Assembly (NCBI GenBank): GCA_003241895.1
Contig: QBLY01000002.1
Span: 1-64,000 of the forward strand
DNA: 64,000 bases
Direction: 5' to 3'
From: Lysobacteraceae bacterium
Lineage (GTDB): Bacteria; Pseudomonadota; Gammaproteobacteria; Xanthomonadales; Xanthomonadaceae
A program made the position numbers and the translations under genes. Within the stretch, counting starts at the first letter, position 1. Each line of letters starts with the position of its first letter. This document shows, one piece after another, positions 28,900 to 39,116 of this stretch. The notes beneath the pieces were generated by a model. It was not told the DNA's origin. It was given only the letters and a program-made list of their open reading frames with translations, and did not search any database.

Positions 28900-30633
28900 A
28901 TGACGCCCGCCGACCGCCGCCACGCCTGGATTTTCTTCGCCATCGCCTTCGCGGTGCTCGCCGCCGGATTCGGCCTGCGCGACCCTTGGCCGGCCGACGA
29001 GCCGCGCTTCGTGCTGGTGGCCAAGCAGATGGTCGAAAGCGGTGACTTCCTGTTCCCGCACCGTGGCAGCGAGCTGTATCCCGACAAGCCACCGCTATAT
29101 TTCTGGATCCTCGCGCTGGCCTACGGCGCCATCGGCAGCTGGCGCTGGAGTTTCCTGCTGCCTTCCCTGCTTGCCGGCCTGGGCACGCTGGCCTGCACCT
29201 GGGACCTGGGCCGTCGCCTGTGGTCGCCGCGCGCCGGGCTGTGGGCGGCCATCGCGGTGCTGGCCAGCTTCCAGTTCGTCTACCAGTTCAAGCGCGCGCA
29301 GATCGACCCGACGCTGGTTTTTTTCACCACGGTGGCCTTCTACGGGATGTGCCGGCACCTGCTGCTGGGGCCCGCATGGCGCTGGTTCTGGGCAGGCTGT
29401 TTCGCCGCGGGCCTGGGCGTCATCAGCAAGGGCGTGGGCTTCCTGCCGCTGCTGGCGCTGCTGCCGTTCGCGCTGATGGCGCGTGCACGCTGGCAGGGGC
29501 TGGCGCCGCTGGGGCAGGGCAACGGCTGGCGCTGGGCCGGTACCGCGCCGGCGTTCCTGGCGGCCATCGCCCTGTGGCTGGTGCCGGTGCTGGCGGTGGC
29601 ACTCACCAGCGGCAATCCCGAGCACCAGGCCTACCTGCAGAACATCCTCTTCAAGCAGACGGCCGAACGCTACGTCGACCCTTGGCACCACCACGCGCCT
29701 GCCTGGTACTTCCTGGAGGTGATGGCGTTCTATTGGCTGCCGTTCTCGCTGGCGCTGCCCTGGCTGTTCAAGCCCTGGGCGCAGGCCTGGCGCGAGCGCG
29801 ATGCGCGGGTCTGGCTGCCGCTGGCCTGGGTGCTGCTGGTGCTGGCGTTCTTCAGCGCCAGCGCCGGCAAGCGCGACATGTACCTCCTGCCGGCGCTGCC
29901 CGCCCTGGCGCTGGCGGCGGCGCCGTTCCTGGAGGCCATCAGCCTTCGCGCCGGTTTCCGACGCGCCGTGCTCGGCTTCGTCGTGGTGTTCTCGGCGGTG
30001 CTCGCCGTGGCCGGCGCCATGGCGCTGGCGGGCGAGCCCGGCTTCGAGCGCAAGCTGGTTGCCGAGCGCGGCCTGGGTCCGGACGGGCGGTGGCTTTGGG
30101 TGATGCTGGCCACGGTCGGTGCCACCGGGCTGGTGGCCGCGGCGGCGTGGCGGGTGCGCGGCGCACTGAAGGCCTGCGCGCTGATGTTCGTGCTGCTCTG
30201 GCTGGGCTATGGCTGGGTGGTGCATCCGGTGTTCGACCGGGAGAACTCGGCGCGCGGCCTGATGGCGGACGCGCGCGCGCTGGCGGGCGACGGCGTGGCC
30301 ATCGGCCTGGTGGACTGGAAGGAACAGAACCTGCTGCAGGCCGTTGGCCCGGTCACCGAGTTCGGCTTCCGCCGGCCGCCGGCCACGCAGTTGGCGTCCG
30401 CTGTGGCCTGGGAGCGGGCCGACCCGGAGCGACGACGGCTGCTGGTGCAGCGCAGTAGCGCACTGGCCTGCCTGCGCTTCGAAACCGGCCCCGATGCGTC
30501 GCGCGTGGGCGTCGCCAACCGCCGCGAATGGTGGCTGGTGGGCGCGGCGGCGGCACGCGACTGCCCCGCCGACCCGGACGCGGCGGCCCTTGCCGACCCC
30601 GCGGCCCGCGCCGCGCCGACGCCTTCCCGCTAG
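28900..30633 (+). CDS. ArnT-like (GT83) integral membrane glycosyltransferase
   Basis: A 577-residue multi-spanning membrane enzyme of the ArnT/PMT type that uses polyprenyl-phosphate sugar donors and acts at the periplasmic face. The first loop carries the conserved acidic motif (PWPADEPRFVLVAKQM) and then ELYPDKPPLYFWILAL; about 11-12 hydrophobic helices follow, with the GKRDMYLLPALPALAL loop in the middle and a soluble C-terminus from about 440. ATG 28900 is chosen over the upstream frame start at 28882. Acceptor (lipid A, a glycan or protein) is not deducible. No arn or rfa gene is near. Confidence 0.82.
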   Translation: MTPADRRHAWIFFAIAFAVLAAGFGLRDPWPADEPRFVLVAKQMVESGDFLFPHRGSELYPDKPPLYFWILALAYGAIGSWRWSFLLPSLLAGLGTLACTWDLGRRLWSPRAGLWAAIAVLASFQFVYQFKRAQIDPTLVFFTTVAFYGMCRHLLLGPAWRWFWAGCFAAGLGVISKGVGFLPLLALLPFALMARARWQGLAPLGQGNGWRWAGTAPAFLAAIALWLVPVLAVALTSGNPEHQAYLQNILFKQTAERYVDPWHHHAPAWYFLEVMAFYWLPFSLALPWLFKPWAQAWRERDARVWLPLAWVLLVLAFFSASAGKRDMYLLPALPALALAAAPFLEAISLRAGFRRAVLGFVVVFSAVLAVAGAMALAGEPGFERKLVAERGLGPDGRWLWVMLATVGATGLVAAAAWRVRGALKACALMFVLLWLGYGWVVHPVFDRENSARGLMADARALAGDGVAIGLVDWKEQNLLQAVGPVTEFGFRRPPATQLASAVAWERADPERRRLLVQRSSALACLRFETGPDASRVGVANRREWWLVGAAAARDCPADPDAAALADPAARAAPTPSR

Positions 30634-30681
30634 ACTGATGGCACCGGCAACGCATCCCGCCGGCGAGAGCACACTGGGCGC

Positions 30682-32061
30682 ATGAAAATCCTGATCCTGG
30701 GCGCGGGGCAAGTCGGCACTTCGGTGGCGTCGGCCCTGGCGTCGGAGAACAACGACATCACCGTGGTCGACACCGACCACCAGCGCCTGCGCGAACTGGC
30801 CGAGAAGCTCGACATCCGCACGGTTGTCGGCCACGCCTCGCTGCCCAGCGTGCTGGCCCAGGCCGGCGCCGACGAGGCCGAGCTGCTGGTGGCCGTGACC
30901 TCCAGCGATGAAGTGAACCTGATCGCCTGCCAGGTGGCCCAGCACCAGTTCCGCACGCCCACCCGCGTCGCGCGGCTGCGCGAGGCCCAGTACCTGGAAG
31001 TGGCGGCATTGGCCGATCCCGAACATTCCGCCGTCAGCGCCGCCATCAGCCCCGAACAGCTGGTGTGCAAGCACGTGGAACGGCTGATCGAATTCCCCGG
31101 TGCGCTGCAGGTGCTGGATTTCGCCGACGGTCGCGCCCAGCTGGTGGCGGTGCGCGCCCTGCCGGGCGGCGCCCTGGTCGGCCACGAGATCCGTGAACTG
31201 CGCGAGCACCTGCCCACCGGCGTGGACGCCCGCGTGGCCGCCATCTTCCGCAACGGCAAGGCCGTGAAGCCCGAGGCCAACACCGTGATCGAGGTGGAGG
31301 ATGAGGTGTTCTTCCTCGCCGACCGCAAGAACATCCTCACGGTGATGAGCGAGCTGCGCAAACTCGACGCCCGGCCGACGCGCCGCCTGCTGATCGCCGG
31401 CGGCGGCAACATCGGCCGCAATTTGGCCCGCAGCCTCGAAAGCCGCTATTCGGTGAAGGTGCTGGAGCGCTCGCGCGAGCGCGCCCGCGGCATCGCCGAG
31501 GACCTGATCAACTCCATCGTGCTGGTGGGCGACTGCGCCGACGAAGACCTGCTGCGCGAAGAGAACATCGACCAGACAGACGTCTACTGCGCCATGACCA
31601 ACGACGACGAGGCCAACATCCTCTCGGCAATGCTGGCCAAGCGCATGGGCTGCCCGCGCGTGATCGCGCTGATCAACCGGCCGTCCTACGCCGAGCTGGT
31701 GGAGGGCGGCACCATCGACATCGCCGTCAGCCCGCAGCTGGTGACGCTGGGTGCACTGCTGGCGCACATCCGTGAAGGCGCGCCGGCGCGCGTTTACTCT
31801 CTGCGCCGCGGAGCTGCCGAGGCGATCGAGGCGGTGGTGCGCGGTGACCGCCGCACCTCGCAGGTTGTCGGCCGCGCGCTGGACGAACTTGACCTGCCGC
31901 CGGCCACGACCATCGGCGGCATCGTGCGCGGCGATAAGCTGCTGATCGCCCATCACGACCTGGTAATCGAGCCGGGCGACCACGTCATCCTGTTCGTCAT
32001 GGACAAGAGTGAGATCGCCCGCGTGAGCTCCCTGTTCCAGACCGGGGCCACCTGGCTGTGA
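30682..32061 (+). CDS. trkA: Trk potassium uptake system regulatory subunit TrkA
   Basis: A 459-residue cytoplasmic regulator of the Trk potassium uptake channel. It has two tandem RCK units, each a NAD-binding Rossmann fold (LILGAGQVGTSVA at the start, LLIAGGGNIGRNLARSLE near 235) followed by a TrkA_C domain. Acidic DTDH and later residues support nucleotide binding. Its last four bases overlap trkH. E. coli TrkA is 458 residues. Confidence 0.96.
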   Translation: MKILILGAGQVGTSVASALASENNDITVVDTDHQRLRELAEKLDIRTVVGHASLPSVLAQAGADEAELLVAVTSSDEVNLIACQVAQHQFRTPTRVARLREAQYLEVAALADPEHSAVSAAISPEQLVCKHVERLIEFPGALQVLDFADGRAQLVAVRALPGGALVGHEIRELREHLPTGVDARVAAIFRNGKAVKPEANTVIEVEDEVFFLADRKNILTVMSELRKLDARPTRRLLIAGGGNIGRNLARSLESRYSVKVLERSRERARGIAEDLINSIVLVGDCADEDLLREENIDQTDVYCAMTNDDEANILSAMLAKRMGCPRVIALINRPSYAELVEGGTIDIAVSPQLVTLGALLAHIREGAPARVYSLRRGAAEAIEAVVRGDRRTSQVVGRALDELDLPPATTIGGIVRGDKLLIAHHDLVIEPGDHVILFVMDKSEIARVSSLFQTGATWL

Positions 32062-33515
32062 GCCAACGCTTCCTTGCCATCCAGCGCATCCTGGGCGTCA
32101 TCATCATGCTGTCCTCGCTGACCAAGCTGCCGCCGGCTCTGCTCGCGCTGGCCTGGCGCGAGCAGGAAACGCCGGGCGTGTTCTTCGGCAGCTTCATGGT
32201 CAGCTTCATCGTCGGCGTTGTGTTGTGGTACCCGGCGCGAAACGTCAACTACGAGATGCGCCTGCGCGACGGATTCCTGATCGTCAGCATGACCTGGATC
32301 TTCGCCAGCCTGGTCTCGGCGCTTCCGTTCGTGCACGGGCCCCCGCACCTGAGCTATGCGCACGCCATCTTCGAGGCCACCTCCGGCCTGACCACCACCG
32401 GTGCGACGGTGATCATCGGCTTGGACGACCTGCCGCGCAGCGTGCTGTTCTACCGCCAGCTGCTGCAGTTCCTGGGCGGGATGGGCATCGTCATCCTGGC
32501 GGTGGCTATCCTGCCGATGCTCAAGATCGGCGGCACCCAGCTATTCCGGGCCGAGAGCACCGGGCCCAGCAAGGACACCAAGCTGACGCCGCGCATCGCC
32601 GAGACCGCCAAGGCGCTCTGGAGCGTCTACTTTGGCCTGACCGTGCTGTGCGCGGTGTCGTATTGGGTGGCGGGCATGACGCTGTTCGACGCCGTCTGCC
32701 ACGCGTTGTCCACGGTTTCGACCGCGGGTTTCTCCACCCATGACGCCGCTTTCGACTACTGGCAGAACCCGATACTGGAATGGATCGCCATCGTCTTCAT
32801 GACCTTGGGCGGCATCAATTTCGGCCTGCATTTCGTCGCATGGAGACGTGCTTCCATGTCGGTCTACGGCACCGACTCGGAGCTGCGCTCCTACCTGCGC
32901 ATCATCGCAGGCGCCAGCCTGCTGGTGGCCAGCATCCTATGGCTCGGCGGCACCTTTGCCAGTGGCGTCGAAGCCTTCCGCCACGCCACGTTCCAAGTGG
33001 TTTCCAACATCACCACCACCGGCTTCGCCATCAGCGGTTTCAGCGGCTGGGCGCATCCTGCGCCGCTGCTGGTGGTGGGCCTGGCCTTCATCGGTGGCTG
33101 CGCGGGCTCAACCGTCGGCGGGCTGAAGGTGGCGCGCGTGGTGATGGTGGTGCGCCAGGGCTACCGCGAGATCAAGCAGCTGGTGCATCCCAAGGCCCAG
33201 TTCCTGGTCAAGATGGGCGGCCGGCGCGTTTCGGAAAGCGTGGTGCTGTCGGTGAGCGGCTTCATCGCCATCTGGATGCTCTGCTTCGTGCTGCTGATGT
33301 TGGGCATGAACATGACCGGCCTGGACATCGAGTCGTCGTTTGGCGCCGCGGTGGCAACGCTGACCAACCTCGGCCCCGGGCTGGGTGCTGTGGCGGAGAC
33401 CTTCGCCAACGTCAGCGACGGGGCCGTCTGGCTCGGCACGCTGGCGATGATCCTGGGCCGCCTGGAAGTGTTCTCGCTGCTGGTGCTGCTTACGCCGCAG
33501 TTCTGGAGGGAATAG
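32058..33515 (+). CDS. trkH: Trk potassium uptake protein TrkH
   Basis: A 485-residue membrane pore subunit. Pore-loop filter segments of the TrkH/KtrB type appear in series: TSGLTTTGATV, STVSTAGFSTHD, SNITTTGFAIS and ATLTNLGPGLG, each with the conserved Gly. The gene follows trkA with an ATGA overlap, so channel and regulator are co-translated. Its 3' end overlaps the convergent YdbT-like gene by 26 bases. Confidence 0.95.
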   Translation: MSQRFLAIQRILGVIIMLSSLTKLPPALLALAWREQETPGVFFGSFMVSFIVGVVLWYPARNVNYEMRLRDGFLIVSMTWIFASLVSALPFVHGPPHLSYAHAIFEATSGLTTTGATVIIGLDDLPRSVLFYRQLLQFLGGMGIVILAVAILPMLKIGGTQLFRAESTGPSKDTKLTPRIAETAKALWSVYFGLTVLCAVSYWVAGMTLFDAVCHALSTVSTAGFSTHDAAFDYWQNPILEWIAIVFMTLGGINFGLHFVAWRRASMSVYGTDSELRSYLRIIAGASLLVASILWLGGTFASGVEAFRHATFQVVSNITTTGFAISGFSGWAHPAPLLVVGLAFIGGCAGSTVGGLKVARVVMVVRQGYREIKQLVHPKAQFLVKMGGRRVSESVVLSVSGFIAIWMLCFVLLMLGMNMTGLDIESSFGAAVATLTNLGPGLGAVAETFANVSDGAVWLGTLAMILGRLEVFSLLVLLTPQFWRE

Positions 33516-35004
33516 TCCGCGCGTCCATCGCCGCGGCCAGGCGATCGCGCAGTGCGCGGGCCTCGGCTTCGGGCAGGTAGCGCACGCGCAGCGGCGGTTC
33601 GAACGGATTGGCGCCCGCGGTGTCCATGTGCACGCTGGCCATGCCGTGCCGACGGTCGAACGGCGACTGGCTGAGCGTCAGCGACTGCAGCTTGCGCACC
33701 TCGGCGAAACGCCAGCGCTTGTCCAGCCAGCCTTCGCGCACGGCGATCAGGCCCGACTCCTCGCTGTAGCCGGCATGGCGCGCCCACACCTTCGCGCGCA
33801 CCAGCAGCAGCGGCAGCAGCGCCAGGATCGCGAGGCCCCACCGGCCTTCGAACCAGGTCACCACCGCCGCCAGCACCAGCACCAGCAGCGCCGGGATCGC
33901 GAACTGGCGGCGCCACGCGCGCGGATGCAGCGGAAGCCACTGCTGGAGGGGCCAGGACCGGCCGGGCAGCAGATGGCGAATGAGTTCGTTGATGGCGGTG
34001 GGCGTGGCCACCGGCGCCAGGTCGCGCAGTGAACGCTGGTCGTTTGCGGCCTGCACCGAGGCGCTGTCCACCACCAGGCTTTGCCGGCCGAACCAGCGGT
34101 GCGTGAGGCTTTCGCGCAGGCTCCATGCCTGGATGCGCTGGCGCGGCATGTTGGCGCGAACGCGGGTCAGCAGGCCGCGCTGGGCGCTGAGGCGGCGGCC
34201 ATCCTCGGTCAGCGTGAAGCCATGGAACTGCAGCAGGGCCAGCACCACCGACAGCAGCCGGATCGCCACCAGCAGCATCACCACCAGCGCCAGGCCGGCC
34301 AGGAGGGTGGCTGCGATGCCCAGGTGCATGCCGTTGCTGAAACCGACCAGCGATTTCGCCGAACCTGAAATGGCATCGCCCACCAAGTCACCGCCGGTTT
34401 GCACCAGCAGTCCGAAGGCGGCCGCCACCACGATCATGCCGCGGTTGGAAATCAGGCCCAGCCGGATTACTTCGCTGGTGGGCAGCGACAGCAGCACCAC
34501 GGGGGCCCCGGCTGCCGCCGCGGACTCGGCCGCGGGCGCTGCATTCGCCTTGCCGTAGCTGCGCACCAATTCCTCCAGCGCGTGCGCGTCGGCCAGCGAC
34601 AGCACCCGCATCTGGCCCTCGGGCGTCATGCCGCCGGCCGACTCCAGCTTCACCTCCGCCACCCCGAACACCCGGTGCAGCACGGTCTGGTGCAGGGCCA
34701 CGTTGTGGATGCGGGCAAACGGAATGTTGCGCAGGGTTTTCTGGAACAGGCCGCTGCGGATGACGATGCCGTCGGCGTCCACCCGGAAGCGGTAGGTGAA
34801 GTATTGGCCCAGCGACACCAGCACCAACACGCCGGCACCCACCAGTCCCCACAGCTCCCAGCTGTTGCTGCGGCCGCCAAACAGCAGCACCAGTATCGGC
34901 AGCGCGAAACTCTTGAGCTGCTGTATCAGGACGAACAGCCACGACCAGGGGTGCAGGCGCCGCTCGGCGCCGCCCTGCACCAGGTCCTCAGAGCGCGTCG
35001 TCAT
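33490..35004 (-). CDS. PH domain membrane protein, YdbT-like
   Basis: A 504-residue membrane protein with three bacterial PH (bPH2, YdbS-like) domains separated by paired membrane helices, as in E. coli/Bacillus YdbT. Recognisable repeats are YRFRVDADGIVIRSGLFQKTL, ARIHNVALHQTVLHRVFG and, in the second and third copies, LSAQRGLLTRVRANMPRQRIQAWSL. The function is not established; the family has been linked to envelope stress resistance. The start at 35004 (MTTRSEDL) overlaps the upstream YdbS-like gene by 17 bases. Confidence 0.82.
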   Translation of the reverse strand: MTTRSEDLVQGGAERRLHPWSWLFVLIQQLKSFALPILVLLFGGRSNSWELWGLVGAGVLVLVSLGQYFTYRFRVDADGIVIRSGLFQKTLRNIPFARIHNVALHQTVLHRVFGVAEVKLESAGGMTPEGQMRVLSLADAHALEELVRSYGKANAAPAAESAAAAGAPVVLLSLPTSEVIRLGLISNRGMIVVAAAFGLLVQTGGDLVGDAISGSAKSLVGFSNGMHLGIAATLLAGLALVVMLLVAIRLLSVVLALLQFHGFTLTEDGRRLSAQRGLLTRVRANMPRQRIQAWSLRESLTHRWFGRQSLVVDSASVQAANDQRSLRDLAPVATPTAINELIRHLLPGRSWPLQQWLPLHPRAWRRQFAIPALLVLVLAAVVTWFEGRWGLAILALLPLLLVRAKVWARHAGYSEESGLIAVREGWLDKRWRFAEVRKLQSLTLSQSPFDRRHGMASVHMDTAGANPFEPPLRVRYLPEAEARALRDRLAAAMDARTIPSRTAA

Positions 35005-35509
35005 GGCGGTCGGGTTCGGGCAGCAGGGCGTCGCGCAGCGCGACCGCATCGGCATCCAGGAAGCCCTGCTGGCGCAGCGCGTTCATGCGCGTGCCGGCGG
35101 TGTGCACCACCAGCGTGGCCAGGCCGAAGCGGCGCTCTATCGGGCCGCGTTCCAGGTCCAGGTGCTGCACGCGGGTGCGCGGCACCAGCACTTCCGTGCG
35201 CCAGATCAGGCCGCGTTTCACCGACAGGCCACGGGCGTCGAGCTGCCAGCGGGTGCGCCGCCACTTCGCTCGACCCAAGCCCCAGCCCGCCACGCCCGCC
35301 GCCACCAGCAGCGCGACGGCGATGCCGATGCGCGCGGGCCATCCTTCCACCGCACCCAGCACCAGCGCCACCACCAGGCCGATCGCAATCGGCACCGCGG
35401 TGAGCACGCCGGCGATGCCCGCCACCGTCCTCGCGGCGTCCGGCAGCGGCTGCCAGCCGGCGGGCGGCCAGGCCTGGAACATCGCAACGGGGTTGGTTTC
35501 ATCGGTCAT
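34988..35509 (-). CDS. PH domain membrane protein, YdbS-like
   Basis: A 173-residue protein with two membrane helices (about 28-75) and one bPH2 domain (about 80-165: RTRWQLDARGLSVKRGLIW, VPRTRVQHLDLERGPIERRFG). YdbS and YdbT homologues are commonly encoded as a pair and probably form a complex; here the stop overlaps the YdbT-like start by 17 bases. Start at 35509 (MTDETNPV) is 10 bases after the acyltransferase stop on the same strand. Confidence 0.82.
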   Translation of the reverse strand: MTDETNPVAMFQAWPPAGWQPLPDAARTVAGIAGVLTAVPIAIGLVVALVLGAVEGWPARIGIAVALLVAAGVAGWGLGRAKWRRTRWQLDARGLSVKRGLIWRTEVLVPRTRVQHLDLERGPIERRFGLATLVVHTAGTRMNALRQQGFLDADAVALRDALLPEPDRHDDAL

Positions 35510-35519
35510 GGCGTAGGGC

Positions 35520-36431
35520 TCAGCGGCAGTCGGGGTAATAGGGGTTGGCCTCGCCCGAACCGGGCGGCCTCAGCGTGAAGCGCTTGTAAGTCCACTGATA
35601 CTGCCGGAGGTCACGGCGGGCAATGGCTTCCACCGCCGCATTCATGGCAGCCGTGGCCTGCGCCACGTCGGGCGAGGCGATGGCTTCGGGCGCCGCTTCG
35701 ATGTGCAGGTCGAACAGGCCATCATCGCGTCGCTGCGCGTAGACGAACAGCACCGTGGCGCCGCTGCGTTCGGCCAACCGCGGGATCAGGGTCAGCGTAA
35801 GCGCCTGGCGTCCGAAGAAGGGCGCGAACTCGCCTGCGCCCAGCTTGGGCTGCTGGTCGGGCGTGATGCCGACCACGCCGCCGGCCTTGAGCGCCTTCCA
35901 CAGCGGCCGCATGGCGTTGGCTTCGGCGGGCACGAGCGCGATATTGTCGCCGCCGCGCGCCATGCGCAGGAAGGCGTCGCCGGCGGCGCTGTCGGGCACG
36001 CGATACACCAGCATGAACGGACCGCGCGCGGCCATGGCTTCGATCACCAGCTCGAGGTTGCCGTGGTGGGGCGCCGCGACCAGGGTGCCGCGACCGGCGG
36101 CTGCCGCGGCATCCAGCAGCTGGCTGCCGTAAACGCTGTGGATCAGCCGCAGGTTGTCGGCCCGCGGGCGGGTCCAGATGCGCAGCGTTTCCAGCGCGTT
36201 GCGGCCGGTCTGGCGCAGGATCTCCAGCACCGCCTGTTCGCGGGCCTGGGCGGTGAGTTCGGGCGACACCAGCTCCAGGTTGCGCCGGGCCACCCTGGCC
36301 TCGCGCGTGTTGCGCCACAGGGCCAGGCGCCCGAGCCGGTCGCCCAGTTCCTGCTGCCACGCCAGCGGCAGTCGCCCCACGCACCAGGCGGCGGCGAACA
36401 TCAGGCGGCTGGCGAACCCGGCGGAATCCAT
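35520..36431 (-). CDS. LpxL/HtrB-like lipid A acyltransferase
   Basis: A 303-residue lysophospholipid acyltransferase-type enzyme that adds secondary acyl chains to lipid A at the inner membrane. The catalytic motif appears as APHHGNLE (HX4E type), preceded by one N-terminal hydrophobic segment; GITPDQQPKLG and PFFGRQALT are the second and third family motifs; ARRDLRQYQWTYKRF near the C-terminus is also typical. The start at 36431 (MDSAGFASRL) is six bases after a TACACT hexamer on the minus strand, suggesting a leaderless message. It is divergent from dtd. Confidence 0.85.
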   Translation of the reverse strand: MDSAGFASRLMFAAAWCVGRLPLAWQQELGDRLGRLALWRNTREARVARRNLELVSPELTAQAREQAVLEILRQTGRNALETLRIWTRPRADNLRLIHSVYGSQLLDAAAAAGRGTLVAAPHHGNLELVIEAMAARGPFMLVYRVPDSAAGDAFLRMARGGDNIALVPAEANAMRPLWKALKAGGVVGITPDQQPKLGAGEFAPFFGRQALTLTLIPRLAERSGATVLFVYAQRRDDGLFDLHIEAAPEAIASPDVAQATAAMNAAVEAIARRDLRQYQWTYKRFTLRPPGSGEANPYYPDCR

Positions 36432-36437
36432 GCCGCA

Positions 36438-36490
36438 AGTGTAAGGGAACGTCGTTGCCCCGCCATCGCAGCGTGCGGCTCGCTTAGACT
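36438..36490. promoter_or_regulatory. Divergent -10-like elements for the acyltransferase and dtd
   Basis: TACACT on the minus strand (36443-36438) ends six bases before the acyltransferase ATG, and TAGACT on the plus strand (36485-36490) ends six bases before the dtd ATG. Both placements would yield leaderless messages. -35 matches are weak in both. Confidence 0.4.
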
Positions 36491-36496
36491 CCACGC

Positions 36497-36934
36497 ATGA
36501 TCGCCCTCATCCAGCGCGTCACCGAAGCCAGCGTGCGCGTGGACGGCGAAACCGTCGGCGCCATCGGCCCCGGCCTGCTGGCCTTGGTAGCGGTAGAGCC
36601 CGGCGACGACGAGGCCCGCACCGCCCGCATGGCCGAGCGCCTGCTGGGCTACCGCGTGTTCGGCGACGCCGACGGCAAGATGAACCTGTCCCTGGCCGAC
36701 ACCGGCGGCGGCCTGCTGCTGGTCAGCCAGTTCACCCTGGCGGCCGACACCGGCCGGGGCATGCGGCCCAGCTTCACCAGCGCCGCGCCGCCGGAAGCCG
36801 GGCGCCTTTGGTTCGACCGGTTGCTGGCGCTGTGCCGCCAGCGCCACCCCCGGGTTGAAACCGGCCGCTTTGGCGCCCACATGATGGTCAGCCTGGCCAA
36901 CGACGGCCCGGTCACTTTCCGCCTGCAGTCCTGA
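36497..36934 (+). CDS. dtd: D-aminoacyl-tRNA deacylase
   Basis: A 145-residue enzyme that hydrolyses D-amino acids wrongly attached to tRNA. The two family motifs are present: SQFTL (about 75-79) and NDGPVT (about 135-140), the latter with the Gly-Pro that enforces chirality. The N-terminal [17 protein letters not shown] matches the family. The ATG at 36497 has no clear Shine-Dalgarno but a -10-like hexamer six bases before it. Confidence 0.96.
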   Translation: MIALIQRVTEASVRVDGETVGAIGPGLLALVAVEPGDDEARTARMAERLLGYRVFGDADGKMNLSLADTGGGLLLVSQFTLAADTGRGMRPSFTSAAPPEAGRLWFDRLLALCRQRHPRVETGRFGAHMMVSLANDGPVTFRLQS

Positions 36935-36955
36935 GCTTGCCCGGTCGCGGCAAAA

Positions 36956-36996
36956 TCCTTGGCCAATCAACCAGATAGCCAAGGAGCATGCGCTCC
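36956..36996. promoter_or_regulatory. Overlapping inverted repeats upstream of the rpoD promoter
   Basis: TCCTTGGC (36956-36963) and GCCAAGGA (36978-36985) form an 8-bp inverted repeat with 14-base spacer, and GGAGC (36983-36987)/GCTCC (36992-36996) forms a second that shares its left part with the first. They cover the -35 and spacer region of the rpoD promoter, so they could be operator sites or an alternating RNA stem. No known consensus recognised. Confidence 0.45.
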
Positions 36997-36998
36997 TG

Positions 36999-37004
36999 TA
37001 TACT
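36999..37004 (+). promoter_or_regulatory. -10 element TATACT for rpoD
   Basis: TATACT lies 36 bases before the rpoD ATG at 37041. The -35 region (about 36976-36981) does not match TTGACA and is covered by inverted repeats, suggesting activator- or repressor-dependent use. Confidence 0.55.
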
Positions 37005-37040
37005 GCGCGGTTCCATTTTCCCAGTCGCGGGATGCTCTAC

Positions 37041-38885
<1,845 letters not shown>

Positions 38886-38905
38886 GGCGGAGCCGCATTA
38901 CCACC

Positions 38906-38940
38906 AGAAGCCCCGCATTGCGGGGCTTCTGTGTTTCAAC
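38906..38940 (+). terminator. Rho-independent terminator after rpoD
   Basis: AGAAGCCCCGC (38906-38916), loop ATT, GCGGGGCTTCT (38920-38930) forms a perfect 11-bp stem, followed by GTGTTTC. The T-run is short but the stem is strong. Confidence 0.75.
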
Positions 38941-38955
38941 GGACGCGAAACCGGC

Positions 38956-38961
38956 GATAAT
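38956..38961 (+). promoter_or_regulatory. -10 element GATAAT for the CAU tRNA
   Basis: GATAAT 12 bases before the mature tRNA end, with TTTCAA near 38934 as a weak -35. The GC-rich stretch CGCCCGG that follows resembles a stringent discriminator. Confidence 0.5.
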
Positions 38962-38972
38962 CGCCCGGCGTT

Positions 38973-39048
38973 GGGCCTGTAGCACAATGGTTAGTGCAGG
39001 GGACTCATAATCCCTTGGTTCCAGGTTCGAGTCCTGGCAGGCCCACCA
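38973..39048 (+). tRNA. tRNA with CAU anticodon, probably tRNA-Ile2 (lysidine type)
   Basis: A 76-base tRNA including encoded CCA. The acceptor stem GGGCCTG/CAGGCCC is perfect, the D-loop reads AATGGTTAG, the anticodon stem-loop is GGGGA-CTCATAA-TCCCT with CAT at 39006-39008, and the T-arm is CCAGG-TTCGAGT-CCTGG. CAU can be elongator Met or the Ile tRNA read as AUA after lysidine modification. The anticodon stem pattern (GG.GACTCATAATC.CTTGGT) is closer to E. coli Ile2 than to elongator Met, so Ile2 is favoured but not certain. It follows rpoD. Confidence 0.93.
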
Positions 39049-39116
39049 CGCCACTGCCGCATTCCCGTCACCTGCAGGCTCTAGCCTGCACTGCTTGACC
39101 CTAGGGGAAGCTGCAC

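Noticed and set aside
30638-30685. A 15-codon frame ending in an ATGA overlap with trkA, possible leader peptide
   Set aside because: The TAGACT -10 lies one base before its ATG, so the transcript would begin inside it; no attenuation structure seen.
29095-31983. A 962-codon minus-strand frame opposite the GT83 gene and trkA
   Set aside because: Composition dominated by His, Gln, Arg and Ala, no domains, and both opposite genes are secure.
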